Source: Cellulosilyticum lentocellum DSM 5427 (lineage in GTDB: Bacteria > Bacillota > Clostridia > Lachnospirales > Cellulosilyticaceae). Taken from it: DNA of 64,000 nucleotides. A program made the position numbers and the translations under genes. Below are positions 7,384 to 17,601 of this stretch, piece after piece. How positions within the stretch are numbered: position 1 is the first letter of the stretch; every line of letters starts with the position of its first letter. The stretch is from the NCBI RefSeq assembly GCF_000178835.2, contig NC_015275.1:1261001-1325000 (forward strand), read 5' to 3'. The notes below the pieces were generated by a model, which saw only the letters and a list, made by a program, of their open reading frames with translations, ran no database searches and was not told the DNA's origin.

Positions 7384-10158
7384 ATGCATAATAAGAAGTT
7401 AAAAAGGGTATGGGCATCTCTTATGGCAGCGACTATGATAGTGCCAATCTTACCTACAGCTCAAGTATTTGGTGCATCAGGGGAAAGTGCAATGATTTAT
7501 GAGAATGATTTTAAAAAAGAAGCATCAGCAGAGGACATAGGAGGGAACAAAGCATTAGGATTTGAATTGGAAGGTGATATTAATAACTCATGGCTTACTG
7601 TTTTTCAACAAGACTTATATTATGAGTATGCTGACCAAATTAATGCTGGAGCAACCTTGAGTTTTGATTTGATTATTCCAGAAAAAAGTACTTTTACAGG
7701 TGTATTTAAAGCACAAGCTGTAGCTAAAATGGGGAATGATTGGACTTGGACTCAGTGTGAAACAATTCCAGAAATTGCAGTAAGCGCATTTGCTTCAATG
7801 GGAAATGGTTATAAAAGTGCTAATGTTTCCATTTCATTTGGAAAAGAGATTGAACAAATAAAAGGTTTAAAAGCAGTAGTACCTTGTTTAGCTGCTAGTA
7901 ATTGTGATTATAAAGGTAAGATTTATCTAGATAATGTCAAACTTACTAATGGTAAAGCTGCTATTACAGAACCTGTGATCGTAGAAGCAACACAAAAAGT
8001 GAAAACTCAAACAGCTATCAAGGTTAATGCCAATTCTATTGTTTCAAATGGTAAGCAGGTGAATACATCTAAAGAAGTTAAATTGGTAGATGACAAGGCA
8101 GTAGATTCAGTAGCTCAATTATATGCTTATTTAGAAGCCGTAGGCAAATCGGATAGTGTATTGTATGGTCATCAAAATGATACACATCATAAAGCAGGCA
8201 ATAAGAAATTAAGTAATTCAGATACAAAAGATGTGACAGGCTCTATTTCTGCTGTAGTGGGAATTGATACTTTGTCTTTAGCTGGAAATGAGTTTCCTGG
8301 TGGACTTGAAAATCAGTACCCTACAAACATGACTAGTCAACAACGTATAGAAGCATGCGCTAAAATGAACAAGGAGGCAGTAGCAGAAGGTGCTATTATA
8401 ACTGTTTCAGCACACATGCCTAACTTTACTATTATTGCTGACCGTATAGCTAATAAACCAGGGAAAGATGGCACGCTAGATTGGACAAAAGCAGACTTCT
8501 TGAGTGAAGGCAATAATGTGGATGGTTCATGGGTTACCAGTGGGGATGTTGTTCAAAAGATTATGCCAGGTGGAAAGCTCAATTATTTATTTAATGCTTA
8601 TCTTGATATGATTGCAGCTTATGCGGAAGAAATGGGAGATACACCTATATTACTACGTCCTTTCCACGAAAATACAGGCAGTTGGTTCTGGTGGGGAGCA
8701 GCCTTCTGTGATGAAGATGCCTACAAAAACTTATATAAATATACTGTAGACTATTTACGTGATACAAAACAGATACATAACATTCTCTATGTATATGGAC
8801 CAGGATCAGAGGCAGAGAGTGTGGCTGACTATGCAAAACGCTATCCTGGAGATGACTATGTTGATATGGTAGGTTTTGATATGTATCATCAATATCCAGC
8901 AGAAGGAGATAGTTTTATTGCTAATTTTAAAAAGCAACTTATTGTTGTAGAACAATTTGCTCAACAACATAATAAATTGTTCGCTGTAACAGAAACAGGT
9001 ATTTCTAATGGAAATGAAGTATTACTTAAAGGTGGAAATGAGAGGAAAGATTGGTATAATGAAGTGCTAGAAGCTATAGCACCATCTTCGGCATCTTATT
9101 TCTTGCTATGGGCAAACTTTGGAACAAACAGTGGTTATTATACACCATATGTGACAGAAAAGACGGAAGCTAGCATGAAGGGACATGAAATGCTAGATAA
9201 CTTTATTGATTTTTATAATAATAGTAAATCTGTATTTGCAGCACAAGTAGGAGATTTAAATAAGCTTTCTGTAAAAGTTAAAGACAATACAAATGTAACA
9301 GGATATATTACTTATCCTACATCGGGTAGTCGTATATTAGATACTATAACAATTAAAGCAAGTGTTAATAATGTCATTGATACAGCTAAAGTTAACTTTA
9401 CAATTAAAAATAAGGCAGGAAAAGTAGTTAAAACCTTAGCTGCAACTCAAGATGTCTCTGGAGCTTATGTGTCAGAATTAACAAAAGCAGAGCTTAAAAA
9501 AGTAGGTGAAACTACAGGGACAATCAACCTCACTGTAGAGGGTAAAGAAATCAGTAAAATAAATGGTAAATTCAATATGCCAGAACCTGTTTATGTACCT
9601 ACAGTAGTAGATACTTTCGATGATTACTATGGAGATAATGAAGTTCTAAATACAAGTTGGAGTATAGGAAAAGGAACCGGTTGTACATTGGCACCAAGCT
9701 TAAGTGATAAGAAGTATGCAGGAAAATATGGACTAGAATTTAAGTATAACCTTGTAGCAGGCGGTTATATTGGTGTTACAAAGAGTCTCAATAATGTAGA
9801 TTGGTCTAAGCAAAATGCATTACAGTTATGGACTATTCCAGATGGAAAGAATAAAAAGGTTGTTATTCAAGTGACATCAGGTGGCAATGTATTTGAGGTA
9901 TACTTAAATGACTATGAAGCATATAACAAGGCTACAGGACCTATCTTGGTAACTATACCATTTAGTAGCTTTGTAGGTAGAGATGATGCAAATGCTGTAT
10001 TTGATTCAACTAAGATTGAAGGCTTTGGATTATGGTGCAATACCATTTTGCCAGAAGGAGCAGATGCAGATACTTATAAGTTAATAGGAAGTATTTACTA
10101 TGATGACATTAAAGCAATAACTAGCAAAGAGACTAGTATATCATTTACTAAAAAGTAA
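7384..10158 (+). CDS. Secreted multidomain beta-mannanase (GH26)
   Basis: This 924-residue protein is predicted to cut beta-1,4-mannans outside the cell. A signal peptide covers about residues 1-31 (KKLKR, a hydrophobic run, then QVFGA). Residues 38-175 look like a beta-sandwich carbohydrate-binding module. The GH26 catalytic domain (about 235-620) has LYGHQNDTHH, the acid/base motif RPFHENTGSWFWWG with E429, and the nucleophile motif AVTETGIS with E537. An Ig-like domain follows (about 645-735), then a second binding module (about 745-920). There is no dockerin or SLH repeat, so it is probably freely secreted. GGGGG precedes the ATG. It interrupts an otherwise conserved housekeeping order. 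Family is firm; exact binding-module families are not. Confidence 0.92.
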   Translation: MHNKKLKRVWASLMAATMIVPILPTAQVFGASGESAMIYENDFKKEASAEDIGGNKALGFELEGDINNSWLTVFQQDLYYEYADQINAGATLSFDLIIPEKSTFTGVFKAQAVAKMGNDWTWTQCETIPEIAVSAFASMGNGYKSANVSISFGKEIEQIKGLKAVVPCLAASNCDYKGKIYLDNVKLTNGKAAITEPVIVEATQKVKTQTAIKVNANSIVSNGKQVNTSKEVKLVDDKAVDSVAQLYAYLEAVGKSDSVLYGHQNDTHHKAGNKKLSNSDTKDVTGSISAVVGIDTLSLAGNEFPGGLENQYPTNMTSQQRIEACAKMNKEAVAEGAIITVSAHMPNFTIIADRIANKPGKDGTLDWTKADFLSEGNNVDGSWVTSGDVVQKIMPGGKLNYLFNAYLDMIAAYAEEMGDTPILLRPFHENTGSWFWWGAAFCDEDAYKNLYKYTVDYLRDTKQIHNILYVYGPGSEAESVADYAKRYPGDDYVDMVGFDMYHQYPAEGDSFIANFKKQLIVVEQFAQQHNKLFAVTETGISNGNEVLLKGGNERKDWYNEVLEAIAPSSASYFLLWANFGTNSGYYTPYVTEKTEASMKGHEMLDNFIDFYNNSKSVFAAQVGDLNKLSVKVKDNTNVTGYITYPTSGSRILDTITIKASVNNVIDTAKVNFTIKNKAGKVVKTLAATQDVSGAYVSELTKAELKKVGETTGTINLTVEGKEISKINGKFNMPEPVYVPTVVDTFDDYYGDNEVLNTSWSIGKGTGCTLAPSLSDKKYAGKYGLEFKYNLVAGGYIGVTKSLNNVDWSKQNALQLWTIPDGKNKKVVIQVTSGGNVFEVYLNDYEAYNKATGPILVTIPFSSFVGRDDANAVFDSTKIEGFGLWCNTILPEGADADTYKLIGSIYYDDIKAITSKETSISFTKK

Positions 10159-10176
10159 TTTGCTAAGCTTAAAAAG

Positions 10177-10221
10177 CATCTTGGCCGGAGATAATCCTCC
10201 CTCCTAGCCAAGATGTTTTTT
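10177..10221 (+). terminator. Terminator after the mannanase gene
   Basis: CATCTTGGC (10177-10185) pairs with GCCAAGATG (10207-10215) across a 21-base loop and is followed by T6. Confidence 0.8.
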
Positions 10222-10383
10222 ATTTGCATAAAGTAAATTGTAATATATAATATTGTTATTATACATTTGAAAAAAGAATGATATGATAGAAATACAGATA
10301 AACTATAAAAAACTGCCACATTTAAATATGATATAGCAAGTTACAAAGATATATTGGTAGTTATAAAAGATAGGTGGAAAACA

Positions 10384-10956
10384 ATGAAATTAATAGTAGG
10401 ACTAGGAAATCCAGGTCTGCAATATGCAGCCACAAGACATAATATTGGTTTTGAAGTGATAGATAGCTTAGCAGAAGCGTATAATATACAAGTAACGAAA
10501 AGTAAATATAAAGCTTTAATTGGGGAAGCTAATATTAAAGGTGAACGTGTTATCTTAATGAAGCCTCAAACCTATATGAATTTAAGTGGCGAAGCTGTAA
10601 GGGCTTGTATGGACTTTCATAAAATAACCAATGAAGAAGTATTTGTTATTTTTGATGATGTTTCTTTAGAAGTAGGACAACTACGCCTGCGTAAAAATGG
10701 TAGTGCTGGTGGGCATAATGGGATTAAAAGTATTATTGCACACATAGGCACACAAGATTTCTCAAGACTTAAGTTTGGTGTTGGTGAAAAACCAGCAGGT
10801 TGGGACTTGGCTAATTATGTATTAGGTAGATTTTCAGAAGATGATCTTAAAATAATAGGGCCTAGATTTAAGGATGCTGTAGATGCTACAACTATGTTTG
10901 TAACGGATGGCATTGATAAAGCAATGAATAAGTATAACTTAAAAGTAAGACGGTGA
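10384..10956 (+). CDS. pth: Peptidyl-tRNA hydrolase
   Basis: Pth releases peptides from tRNAs that drop off the ribosome. The 190-residue protein starts MKLIVGLGNPG, then ATRHNIGFEV with the catalytic His, KPQTYMNLSG, DDVSLEVGQLRLRKNGS and GGHNGIKSI, all family signatures. I set the start at 10384, where AGGTGG lies upstream; the frame extends back to 10354 but without family residues. B. subtilis pth (spoVC) also precedes mfd. The mfd frame overlaps the pth stop by four bases (GTGA). Confidence 0.97.
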   Translation: MKLIVGLGNPGLQYAATRHNIGFEVIDSLAEAYNIQVTKSKYKALIGEANIKGERVILMKPQTYMNLSGEAVRACMDFHKITNEEVFVIFDDVSLEVGQLRLRKNGSAGGHNGIKSIIAHIGTQDFSRLKFGVGEKPAGWDLANYVLGRFSEDDLKIIGPRFKDAVDATTMFVTDGIDKAMNKYNLKVRR

Positions 10957-13900
10957 TTAAATTGGGATATAAACATAAAGGACTTATAGAACCTTTAAAA
11001 GAAGTGCAGGGAATGTCACAGCTTTTAGAGCATCTGGAGTACGGTGAAAATGTCAAGGTGGTAAACATGATAGATGCCTGCAAAGGTCATTTTTCATATG
11101 GCATAGGTTGCTTCACTGAAAAGCCACTTGTAATTATCACTTATGATGAGCCAAGTACCAAGCAAATTTCAGAAGATATGATGGCTTTAAACGGTAAAGA
11201 AAAAGTGTATATTTATCCTGCAAGAGATATCTTGTTTTATAACGCAGATGTGCACAGTATGGATATTACTTCCCAGCGTATTAAAGTGATTGAGGCCTTA
11301 CAAAAAGGAGAAAAGGCAGTGTTTATCATTCCTATTGAGGCACTACTTAATCCTTTGTCCCCTAAAGAAACATGGGAATCTTATACAAAGATTGTACAAG
11401 CGGGAGAATGCATTAACATTAGCCGTTTAGAACGTGAATTAGTTCAAATGGGCTATGAACGAGTTGGGCGAGTAGAAGGAATGGGACAATTTGCCATTCG
11501 TGGCGGTATTATAGACATTTATACACCTATTGATGAAGAACCTTATAGAATTGAACTTTGGGATGATGAAGTCGACTCTATAAGGAACTTTAACGTGCAA
11601 ACACAACGCTCTATTCAAAAGGTAGAGGCACTACGTATTGTGCCTAATCAGGAAATTATTTTTCATTTAGACCTTTTAAAAGAAGCTATTCCAGCGATTA
11701 AAGAAGACCTGAAAAAGACTACTAAAGCGTTAAGACAAGCCGGCAAAAAGGAAAGTGCACTTAAGATAGAGGAACAAGTGGGAGAAGCAATAGATCAAAT
11801 TCAAAATGATATTAGTCCTCGAGGATTAGAGATGTATATACCATATACGTCGCTAAAATTAGTATCTATTTTAGATTACTTACCTAAAGAGACACTTCTC
11901 ATTATTGATGAACCAATTAAAACAAAGGCAAGATGTGAACGGGTATTAGAAGAATACGGTATGAGTATGAAAGATCGCCTTGAATACGGTCATATTTTAC
12001 CCAAACAAATTCAGCTTATTTTTGAGTATGAGCATTTAATTGCGCGTATGGAAACCTTCACTAAACTTTTTCTCATGAACTTTAATGCAGAAGTGGCGAC
12101 TTTTGATGTTGCTTATACGCTATTCCTTAAAGTGCATGAGAATAATACTTTTTATAAAAATCTTGAACTCCTAGAGAAGGATTTAAAGGAATGGAAGAAA
12201 GATAATAAAAGAGTTATTATTTTATCAGGTGTTAAAGCAAAATCCTTACGTCTTATGAGTGAGCTAGAAGAAAGAGGAGTCATTGCGAGTTATAGTGAAA
12301 ATAGTGAAGAGGAAGTTAAGAAGGGGCAAATTCTAATTTACAAGGGTGTTTTAGAGAAAGGTTTTTATTATGAGGATTTAGGCCTTTATATAGTGGCTGA
12401 TAAAGATTTATTTGGAAAAGATAAGAAAACCAAAAAATCCAAGAAAAAACACAGTGGTGCTAAAATACAAAGCTTTTTGGAACTTGCACCTGGAGATTAT
12501 GTTGTACATGAACAACATGGTATCGGTGTATTTAAAGGGGTCGAGCAACTTGTCATTGAAGGTATTAGTAGAGACAATTTAAAAATAGAATATGCAGACA
12601 ACAATGTATTGTACGTTAATATCAATCAAATGGATATGGTTCAAAAATATGTAGGTTCAGAAGGTAAGGCGCCTAAACTTAGTAAACTAGGTGGATCTGA
12701 ATGGAAAAAATCTAAAGCAAAAGTCAAAGGAGCTATTCAAAACATAGCTAAAGAGCTTGTTAAGCTTTATAGCCAAAGACAATATTCAAGAGGATTTTGC
12801 TATGAAGAAGATACAATTTGGCAAAAAGAATTTGAAGCTATGTTTCCTTATGAAGAAACTGGTGATCAACTAGAAGCTATTGAAGATGTTAAAAAAGATA
12901 TGGAAAGTGATAAAATCATGGACCGTCTTATTTGTGGAGATGTAGGATATGGGAAAACAGAAGTGGCTATCCGTGCTGCTTTTAAAGCAGTACAAAATAG
13001 CAAGCAAGTGGCATATCTTGTACCAACTACTATTTTAGCTCAGCAACATTATCAGCGTTTTGCAGAACGTATGGCAGACTATCCTATTACCATAGAATTG
13101 CTTTCACGTTTTAGAACGCCTAAGCAAATTAAGAAAAGCTTAGAAGGCCTAGCAAGTGGAAAAGTAGATATTATCGTCGGGACCCATAGATTGTTATCCA
13201 AGGATGTACAGTTTAAAGACTTGGGGCTTGTAATCATTGATGAAGAGCAACGCTTCGGTGTAACTCACAAAGAAAAACTTAAACAGCTTCGTACACAAGT
13301 TGATGTAATGAATTTAACAGCAACACCTATTCCGAGAACCCTTCACATGAGTTTAATAGGGATTAGGGATATGAGTGTTTTAGAAGAAGCTCCGGTTGAA
13401 AGAAAACCTGTACAAACCTATGTGATTGAGTATAGTGAAGACTTTATTAAGGATGCCATTAATAGAGAGTTAACTAGAGGAGGACAGGTCTATTTCCTTC
13501 ATAATCAAGTCAAAGATATAGAAGAAAAGGCACATGCTATTCAAGAGCTGATTCCTAAAGCAAGAGTGGCATTTGCCCATGGACAAATGAGCGAACGAGA
13601 ACTGGAGCAAATCATGTTGCGCTTTATAGAAGGTGAAATTGACGTTTTAGTATGTACTACTATTATTGAAACGGGTTTGGATATTTCTAATGCGAATACA
13701 ATTATTATGAATCATGCAGATCGTATGGGGCTGAGTCAATTGTATCAACTTCGTGGACGTGTTGGGCGCTCAAGTCGTATGGGGTATGCTTATTTGATGT
13801 ATCAAAAAGATAAGGTACTAAAAGAAGTAGCTGAGAAGCGTCTTCAAGCCATTAAGCAGTTTACTGAACTTGGAGCTGGTTTTAAAATTGCAATGAGAGA

Positions 13901-14492
13901 CTTAGAAATTAGAGGGGCAGGCAATTTATTAGGTGCTCAGCAACATGGGCATATGGAGTCCATTGGATACGATTTGTACTGCAAAATGTTAGCGGAAGTA
14001 GTGAGTGAAGAAAGAGGGGAAGAAGTAGCGGAAGAATATGAAACAACTATAGAAATTAAATTGAATGCTTATATTCCAGGTAGTTATATTCCTGATGAAA
14101 TACAAAAGCTGGATATTTATAAAAAGATTGCTTCGATTAAAAATGAAACAGACTATTTAGATGTTCAAGAAGAAATTGAAGACCGTTATGGAAACATCCC
14201 AGTGGCTGTATATAATTTATTAGACATTGCCCTTATCAAAGCTATGGCACATGATTTATATATTATTTTAGTATCTGAGAACAATAAACATGTAACCTTT
14301 AAGTTTAAAGAAAATGCACCTCTTAATGCTGAAAAAGTACCTGAAATACTTAAAGAGTATGGTAGAAATCTAAAATTCGTAGGAGGCAAGGAACCTGCTT
14401 TTAAAGCGAATCTAGAAGAAGCAGGGAAAAAAGAGCTACTTAGTAATATTAAAAATATATTACATCTGCTCAAAAAATTGAAGAGTGAATGA
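10953..14492 (+). CDS. mfd: Transcription-repair coupling factor Mfd
   Basis: Mfd displaces RNA polymerase stalled at DNA lesions and recruits UvrA. The 1179 residues match the family (about 1150-1180). N-terminal UvrB-like domains include FAIRGGIIDIYTP. The RNA-polymerase-interacting domain (about 510-580) has GDYVVHEQHGIGVFKG. The translocase has Walker A GDVGYGKTEVA from residue 662 and the Walker B DEEQ from residue 763. Motif VI is QLRGRVGRSS, and a C-terminal TRCF domain follows. The GTG start overlaps the pth stop, so translation is probably coupled; an in-frame TTG at 10962 is an alternative. No key motif is missing. Confidence 0.96.
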   Translation: MIKLGYKHKGLIEPLKEVQGMSQLLEHLEYGENVKVVNMIDACKGHFSYGIGCFTEKPLVIITYDEPSTKQISEDMMALNGKEKVYIYPARDILFYNADVHSMDITSQRIKVIEALQKGEKAVFIIPIEALLNPLSPKETWESYTKIVQAGECINISRLERELVQMGYERVGRVEGMGQFAIRGGIIDIYTPIDEEPYRIELWDDEVDSIRNFNVQTQRSIQKVEALRIVPNQEIIFHLDLLKEAIPAIKEDLKKTTKALRQAGKKESALKIEEQVGEAIDQIQNDISPRGLEMYIPYTSLKLVSILDYLPKETLLIIDEPIKTKARCERVLEEYGMSMKDRLEYGHILPKQIQLIFEYEHLIARMETFTKLFLMNFNAEVATFDVAYTLFLKVHENNTFYKNLELLEKDLKEWKKDNKRVIILSGVKAKSLRLMSELEERGVIASYSENSEEEVKKGQILIYKGVLEKGFYYEDLGLYIVADKDLFGKDKKTKKSKKKHSGAKIQSFLELAPGDYVVHEQHGIGVFKGVEQLVIEGISRDNLKIEYADNNVLYVNINQMDMVQKYVGSEGKAPKLSKLGGSEWKKSKAKVKGAIQNIAKELVKLYSQRQYSRGFCYEEDTIWQKEFEAMFPYEETGDQLEAIEDVKKDMESDKIMDRLICGDVGYGKTEVAIRAAFKAVQNSKQVAYLVPTTILAQQHYQRFAERMADYPITIELLSRFRTPKQIKKSLEGLASGKVDIIVGTHRLLSKDVQFKDLGLVIIDEEQRFGVTHKEKLKQLRTQVDVMNLTATPIPRTLHMSLIGIRDMSVLEEAPVERKPVQTYVIEYSEDFIKDAINRELTRGGQVYFLHNQVKDIEEKAHAIQELIPKARVAFAHGQMSERELEQIMLRFIEGEIDVLVCTTIIETGLDISNANTIIMNHADRMGLSQLYQLRGRVGRSSRMGYAYLMYQKDKVLKEVAEKRLQAIKQFTELGAGFKIAMRDLEIRGAGNLLGAQQHGHMESIGYDLYCKMLAEVVSEERGEEVAEEYETTIEIKLNAYIPGSYIPDEIQKLDIYKKIASIKNETDYLDVQEEIEDRYGNIPVAVYNLLDIALIKAMAHDLYIILVSENNKHVTFKFKENAPLNAEKVPEILKEYGRNLKFVGGKEPAFKANLEEAGKKELLSNIKNILHLLKKLKSE

Positions 14493-14548
14493 TTATAAGC
14501 TATAATAGTTTACAAAGAGAAAAAGGAACTGTATAAGGAGAGAGTAGC

Positions 14549-15562
14549 GTGAAGAGCATCAGTAGAACCTTAATTATGCTAGTATTAGCAAGTATTATAG
14601 CTTTTGGATTAACTGGTTGCGCCAAAGAAACAATAGTAGCCACTGTTAATAGTGAAAAGGTATCAGAGCCCTTATATCGTATTTTCTTATGGTCAACACA
14701 GCGCGGTCTAGAGAGTATTTTACCTGACATATGGGATGTTGATCCTATAGAAGGAAAAACACCAGAGGAGTTTGCAAAGGAAAGAGCTCTTAAATCCATA
14801 ACCTATTACGTAGCTGTAAAACAAAAAGCAGAAGAAGCAGGTATTAATAAGCTTACAAAGGAAGAAAAGAGTGCCATTAAGGAATCTGCTAAAAATTATG
14901 TAGAGACAAATAAAGAATTTGTAACAAATTATGGCATTAAGCAAAAAGATTATGAGAAGTTCTTAGAATATGGAAAGTTAGAAGAAAAGGTTGTTAGTCA
15001 ATTAGGTGGAACCTATATTCCTAATGAAGAGGAACTTAAAGAAGCTATGAAAGTGCTTGAAGAAGAAGGTGAATTTACATCAAGTGCGACTATTACTCAT
15101 GTGCTCATTAAGAATAAAGATGAACAGGGTAATACATTACCTTCTGATAAGGATGCGGAGGCAAAAAAAAGAGCAGAAGATGTCTTAAATCAAGCATTAA
15201 ATGGTGAAGATTTAACGATACTTGCTAGAAAGTATTCAGAAGATGCTGCTGTAAGTACAAATGATGGACAGTATACTTTCAAAAAAGGAGAAATGGAAGA
15301 AAGTCTAGAAGAGGTAGTATTTAATGAAGCAAAAATAGGAGCAGTTTATCCTAAGCTTATTGAAACGAGTATGGGGTATGAAATTGTAAAAGTAGAAGAG
15401 CTTAATGATATGGATGAAGTAACAATGAAAGAAGCTGCTATTAGAAAAATTCAGCAGGATTTTGTGAATCATGAGTTGTCAGAACTTAGTGCAACTTACA
15501 AAGTAGAAAAGACAGAGTCTTACGAAAATATTCATATTATGAATCTCGGTGAAGAATCTTAA
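14549..15562 (+). CDS. PrsA-like foldase lipoprotein (parvulin-type PPIase)
   Basis: This 337-residue lipoprotein probably helps secreted proteins fold at the outer face of the membrane. It has a hydrophobic signal with the lipobox LTGC (Cys about residue 26), a SurA/PrsA-like helical N-terminal region, and a parvulin domain (about 180-290) with ATITHVLIKNK, LARKYSEDAA and SMGYEIVKVEE. It starts at GTG with AAGGAGAG upstream. B. subtilis places prsA elsewhere, so this position after mfd is a clostridial feature. A strong terminator follows. A housekeeping secretion role is inferred from the family. Confidence 0.88.
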   Translation: MKSISRTLIMLVLASIIAFGLTGCAKETIVATVNSEKVSEPLYRIFLWSTQRGLESILPDIWDVDPIEGKTPEEFAKERALKSITYYVAVKQKAEEAGINKLTKEEKSAIKESAKNYVETNKEFVTNYGIKQKDYEKFLEYGKLEEKVVSQLGGTYIPNEEELKEAMKVLEEEGEFTSSATITHVLIKNKDEQGNTLPSDKDAEAKKRAEDVLNQALNGEDLTILARKYSEDAAVSTNDGQYTFKKGEMEESLEEVVFNEAKIGAVYPKLIETSMGYEIVKVEELNDMDEVTMKEAAIRKIQQDFVNHELSELSATYKVEKTESYENIHIMNLGEES

Positions 15563-15599
15563 AAGAATCAAATCATTTTTATGATTTGATTCTTTTTTT
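15563..15599 (+). terminator. Terminator after the PrsA-like gene
   Basis: AAGAATCAAATCA (15563-15575) pairs with TGATTTGATTCTT (15582-15594), followed by T5. It begins immediately after the stop codon. Confidence 0.9.
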
Positions 15600-15752
15600 G
15601 AATGAGTTTTGATGATATTGGTAATAATTTATTATATAAAGCGAAAGCAAGGAGTATCATGCATAGAATCCCAAAATATGTAGCATAATAATTGTAAATT
15701 ATAGTTAAAGCTATATATCATCAATTTGACATTGTTAAGGAGGTTGTTTCTT

Positions 15753-16304
15753 TTGAAAGCAACAGGCATCGTTAGACGAATAGATGACTTAGGTCGTGTC
15801 GTTATCCCTAAAGAGATTAGACGCACATTACGTATTAGAGAAGGAGATCCTTTAGAAATCTTTACAGACAATGAAGGGCAAGTTATTTTGAAAAAGTATT
15901 CTCCGGTTGGTGAACTGAGCTCTTTTGTAAAAGAATATGCGGATGCCTTAGCACAAGCAACAGGACATATCACCTGTATTGCTGATAAAGATCAAGTTAT
16001 TGCTGTGGCCGGTGGTTCTAAAAAAGAATTTTTAGATAAAAGTATTAGTAGTCATTTAGAAAAAATTATTCAAGGACGCTCTATTTTCAAAGCAACTAAA
16101 GATGATGCAAAATTTGTACCTATTCTTCTAGAAGGAACTACAGAAAGCTATTATTCAGAAGTGATTTCACCTATTATTTGTGAAGGTGATGCTATAGGAG
16201 CAGTTATCTTTCTTTCAGCTAATAAAAATAATGCTATGGGTGAAGTAGAAGAAAAATTAGCTTATTCTGCTTCTGGTTTTATAGGTAAACAGATGGAACA
16301 ATAA
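15753..16304 (+). CDS. spoVT: Stage V sporulation regulator SpoVT
   Basis: SpoVT is an AbrB-family regulator of forespore sigma-G genes. The 183-residue protein begins MKATGIVRRIDDLGRVVIPK, the swapped-hairpin AbrB DNA-binding domain, followed by EIRRTLRIREGDPLEIF. The C-terminal two thirds form a GAF-like domain (about 60-178). I chose the TTG at 15753: AAGGAGG (15737-15743) is nine bases upstream and the family starts with MKATG. The frame back to 15726 overlaps the ribosome site. The position after mfd matches B. subtilis; spoVB, next there, is absent here. Confidence 0.95.
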   Translation: MKATGIVRRIDDLGRVVIPKEIRRTLRIREGDPLEIFTDNEGQVILKKYSPVGELSSFVKEYADALAQATGHITCIADKDQVIAVAGGSKKEFLDKSISSHLEKIIQGRSIFKATKDDAKFVPILLEGTTESYYSEVISPIICEGDAIGAVIFLSANKNNAMGEVEEKLAYSASGFIGKQMEQ

Positions 16305-16308
16305 AATA

Positions 16309-16358
16309 AAAGCTAGCAACCTTAATAATCATTGATTAAGTTGCTGGCTTTTGTTTTT
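16309..16358 (+). terminator. Terminator after spoVT
   Basis: AAAGCTAGCAAC (16309-16320) pairs with GTTGCTGGCTTT (16340-16351), with further AT pairing in the loop and a TTGTTTTT tail. Confidence 0.88.
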
Positions 16359-16540
16359 AATAACTGTTAATGATATTTTTAAGAAGTAAGGAAAGAGTCA
16401 TCCTGAATAGTTACTAAGAGGTATAAAGAGTATATTTGAGATTAATGTAAGAGATAAATGAGAAGTTTTCTTTATAGTACGGAGGGAATTGGTGTGATAA
16501 AATAAAGAAATAAGCATTTTAACTGCCAAGGAGGAGAGTA

Positions 16541-17257
16541 ATGGAATCATTATATAGCTATGAGGATTTGGTAGCAATTATTGAAAAACTAAGAGGTGAG
16601 GGTGGATGTCCTTGGGATAGAGAACAAACGCATGAATCTCTTACTCCCTGTTTATTAGAAGAAAGCTATGAGCTTATGGAAGCTTTACAAAATAATGATA
16701 TACCTTTAATGAGAGAAGAATTGGGAGATGTACTATTGCAAGTGCTGATGCATACACAAATTGCAAAAGAAGATGGTGAATTTACTTTAGAAGAGGTAAT
16801 CCATGACTTAGCGCATAAATTAATTTATAGACATCCTCATGTTTTTAAGGATACGAAGGTAGAAAATTCCCAGGAGGTATTGACTAATTGGGAAGAACTT
16901 AAGCAAAAAGAAAAAAATGAGACAAGCTTAGTGGAATCTATGGACCGAGTAGCTAAGACGCTTCCCGCTTTAGTTAAAACTCAAAAAGTACAAAATAAAG
17001 CAATAAATAATGGAGCTATAAATAGGGATATTTTACAGGAATTAGAAGGATTAATTGATAGGTTGAATTGCATAAAAGATACTGTAAAACAAGGTGATAT
17101 TGTACAAAATGAAGAAAAAATAGGCGAAATCCTGTTTGCTGTAGTAAAATTATCCACTTTTTTTGAGATAAATGCGGAATTTGCCTTGACAAAATCAATG
17201 GAAAAGTTTATAAATAGATTTAGATATATTGAAAATTCAAGGGTTCCAAAAGATTGA
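16541..17257 (+). CDS. mazG: Nucleoside triphosphate pyrophosphohydrolase MazG
   Basis: MazG hydrolyses NTPs to NMP and PPi and is thought to clear non-canonical nucleotides. The 238-residue protein has the N-terminal signature GGCPWDREQTHESL. It also has the metal-binding EEx(n)ExxD helix set: EESYELMEAL followed by REELGDVLLQVLMH. A weaker second MazG-like half occupies about residues 130-230 with GEILFAVVKLS. AAGGAGGAG precedes the ATG. B. subtilis yabN (mazG) sits at the corresponding place before yabO, but lacks the hup gene seen next here. Confidence 0.93.
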   Translation: MESLYSYEDLVAIIEKLRGEGGCPWDREQTHESLTPCLLEESYELMEALQNNDIPLMREELGDVLLQVLMHTQIAKEDGEFTLEEVIHDLAHKLIYRHPHVFKDTKVENSQEVLTNWEELKQKEKNETSLVESMDRVAKTLPALVKTQKVQNKAINNGAINRDILQELEGLIDRLNCIKDTVKQGDIVQNEEKIGEILFAVVKLSTFFEINAEFALTKSMEKFINRFRYIENSRVPKD

Positions 17258-17316
17258 ACCTAAAATTTTCAATACATATATCCATGTTAGAAACATGAAT
17301 AGAGGAGGAACAAATA

Positions 17317-17595
17317 ATGAACAAATCTGAATTAGTAGCTGCTATGTCTGCAAAAGCAGAAATTAGCAAAAAAGATGCTGAAAAAGCACTTAAGGCTTTT
17401 GAAGATGTTGTAATGGAAGAACTTCAAGCTGGGGGAAAAATTCAATTAGTTGGTTTTGGAACATTTGAAGTTACAGAGCGTAAACCACGTGTAGGTAGAA
17501 ATCCAAAAACAAATGAAGAAATGCCAATCCCAGGTGGAAAAGCACCTAAATTCAAACCTGGTAAAGCTTTAAAAGATGTTGTTAAAGGTAACTAA
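17317..17595 (+). CDS. hup: DNA-binding protein HU
   Basis: HU is a small dimeric nucleoid protein that bends DNA. The 92-residue protein starts MNKSELVAAM and has the core GGKIQLVGFGTFEVTERK. The DNA-binding beta arm has PRVGRNPKTNEEMPIPGGK, including the conserved proline. Length is normal. AGAGGAGGA lies before the ATG and a strong terminator follows, so it is likely a monocistronic, highly expressed gene. Confidence 0.96.
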   Translation: MNKSELVAAMSAKAEISKKDAEKALKAFEDVVMEELQAGGKIQLVGFGTFEVTERKPRVGRNPKTNEEMPIPGGKAPKFKPGKALKDVVKGN

Positions 17596-17601
17596 TATAT
17601 A

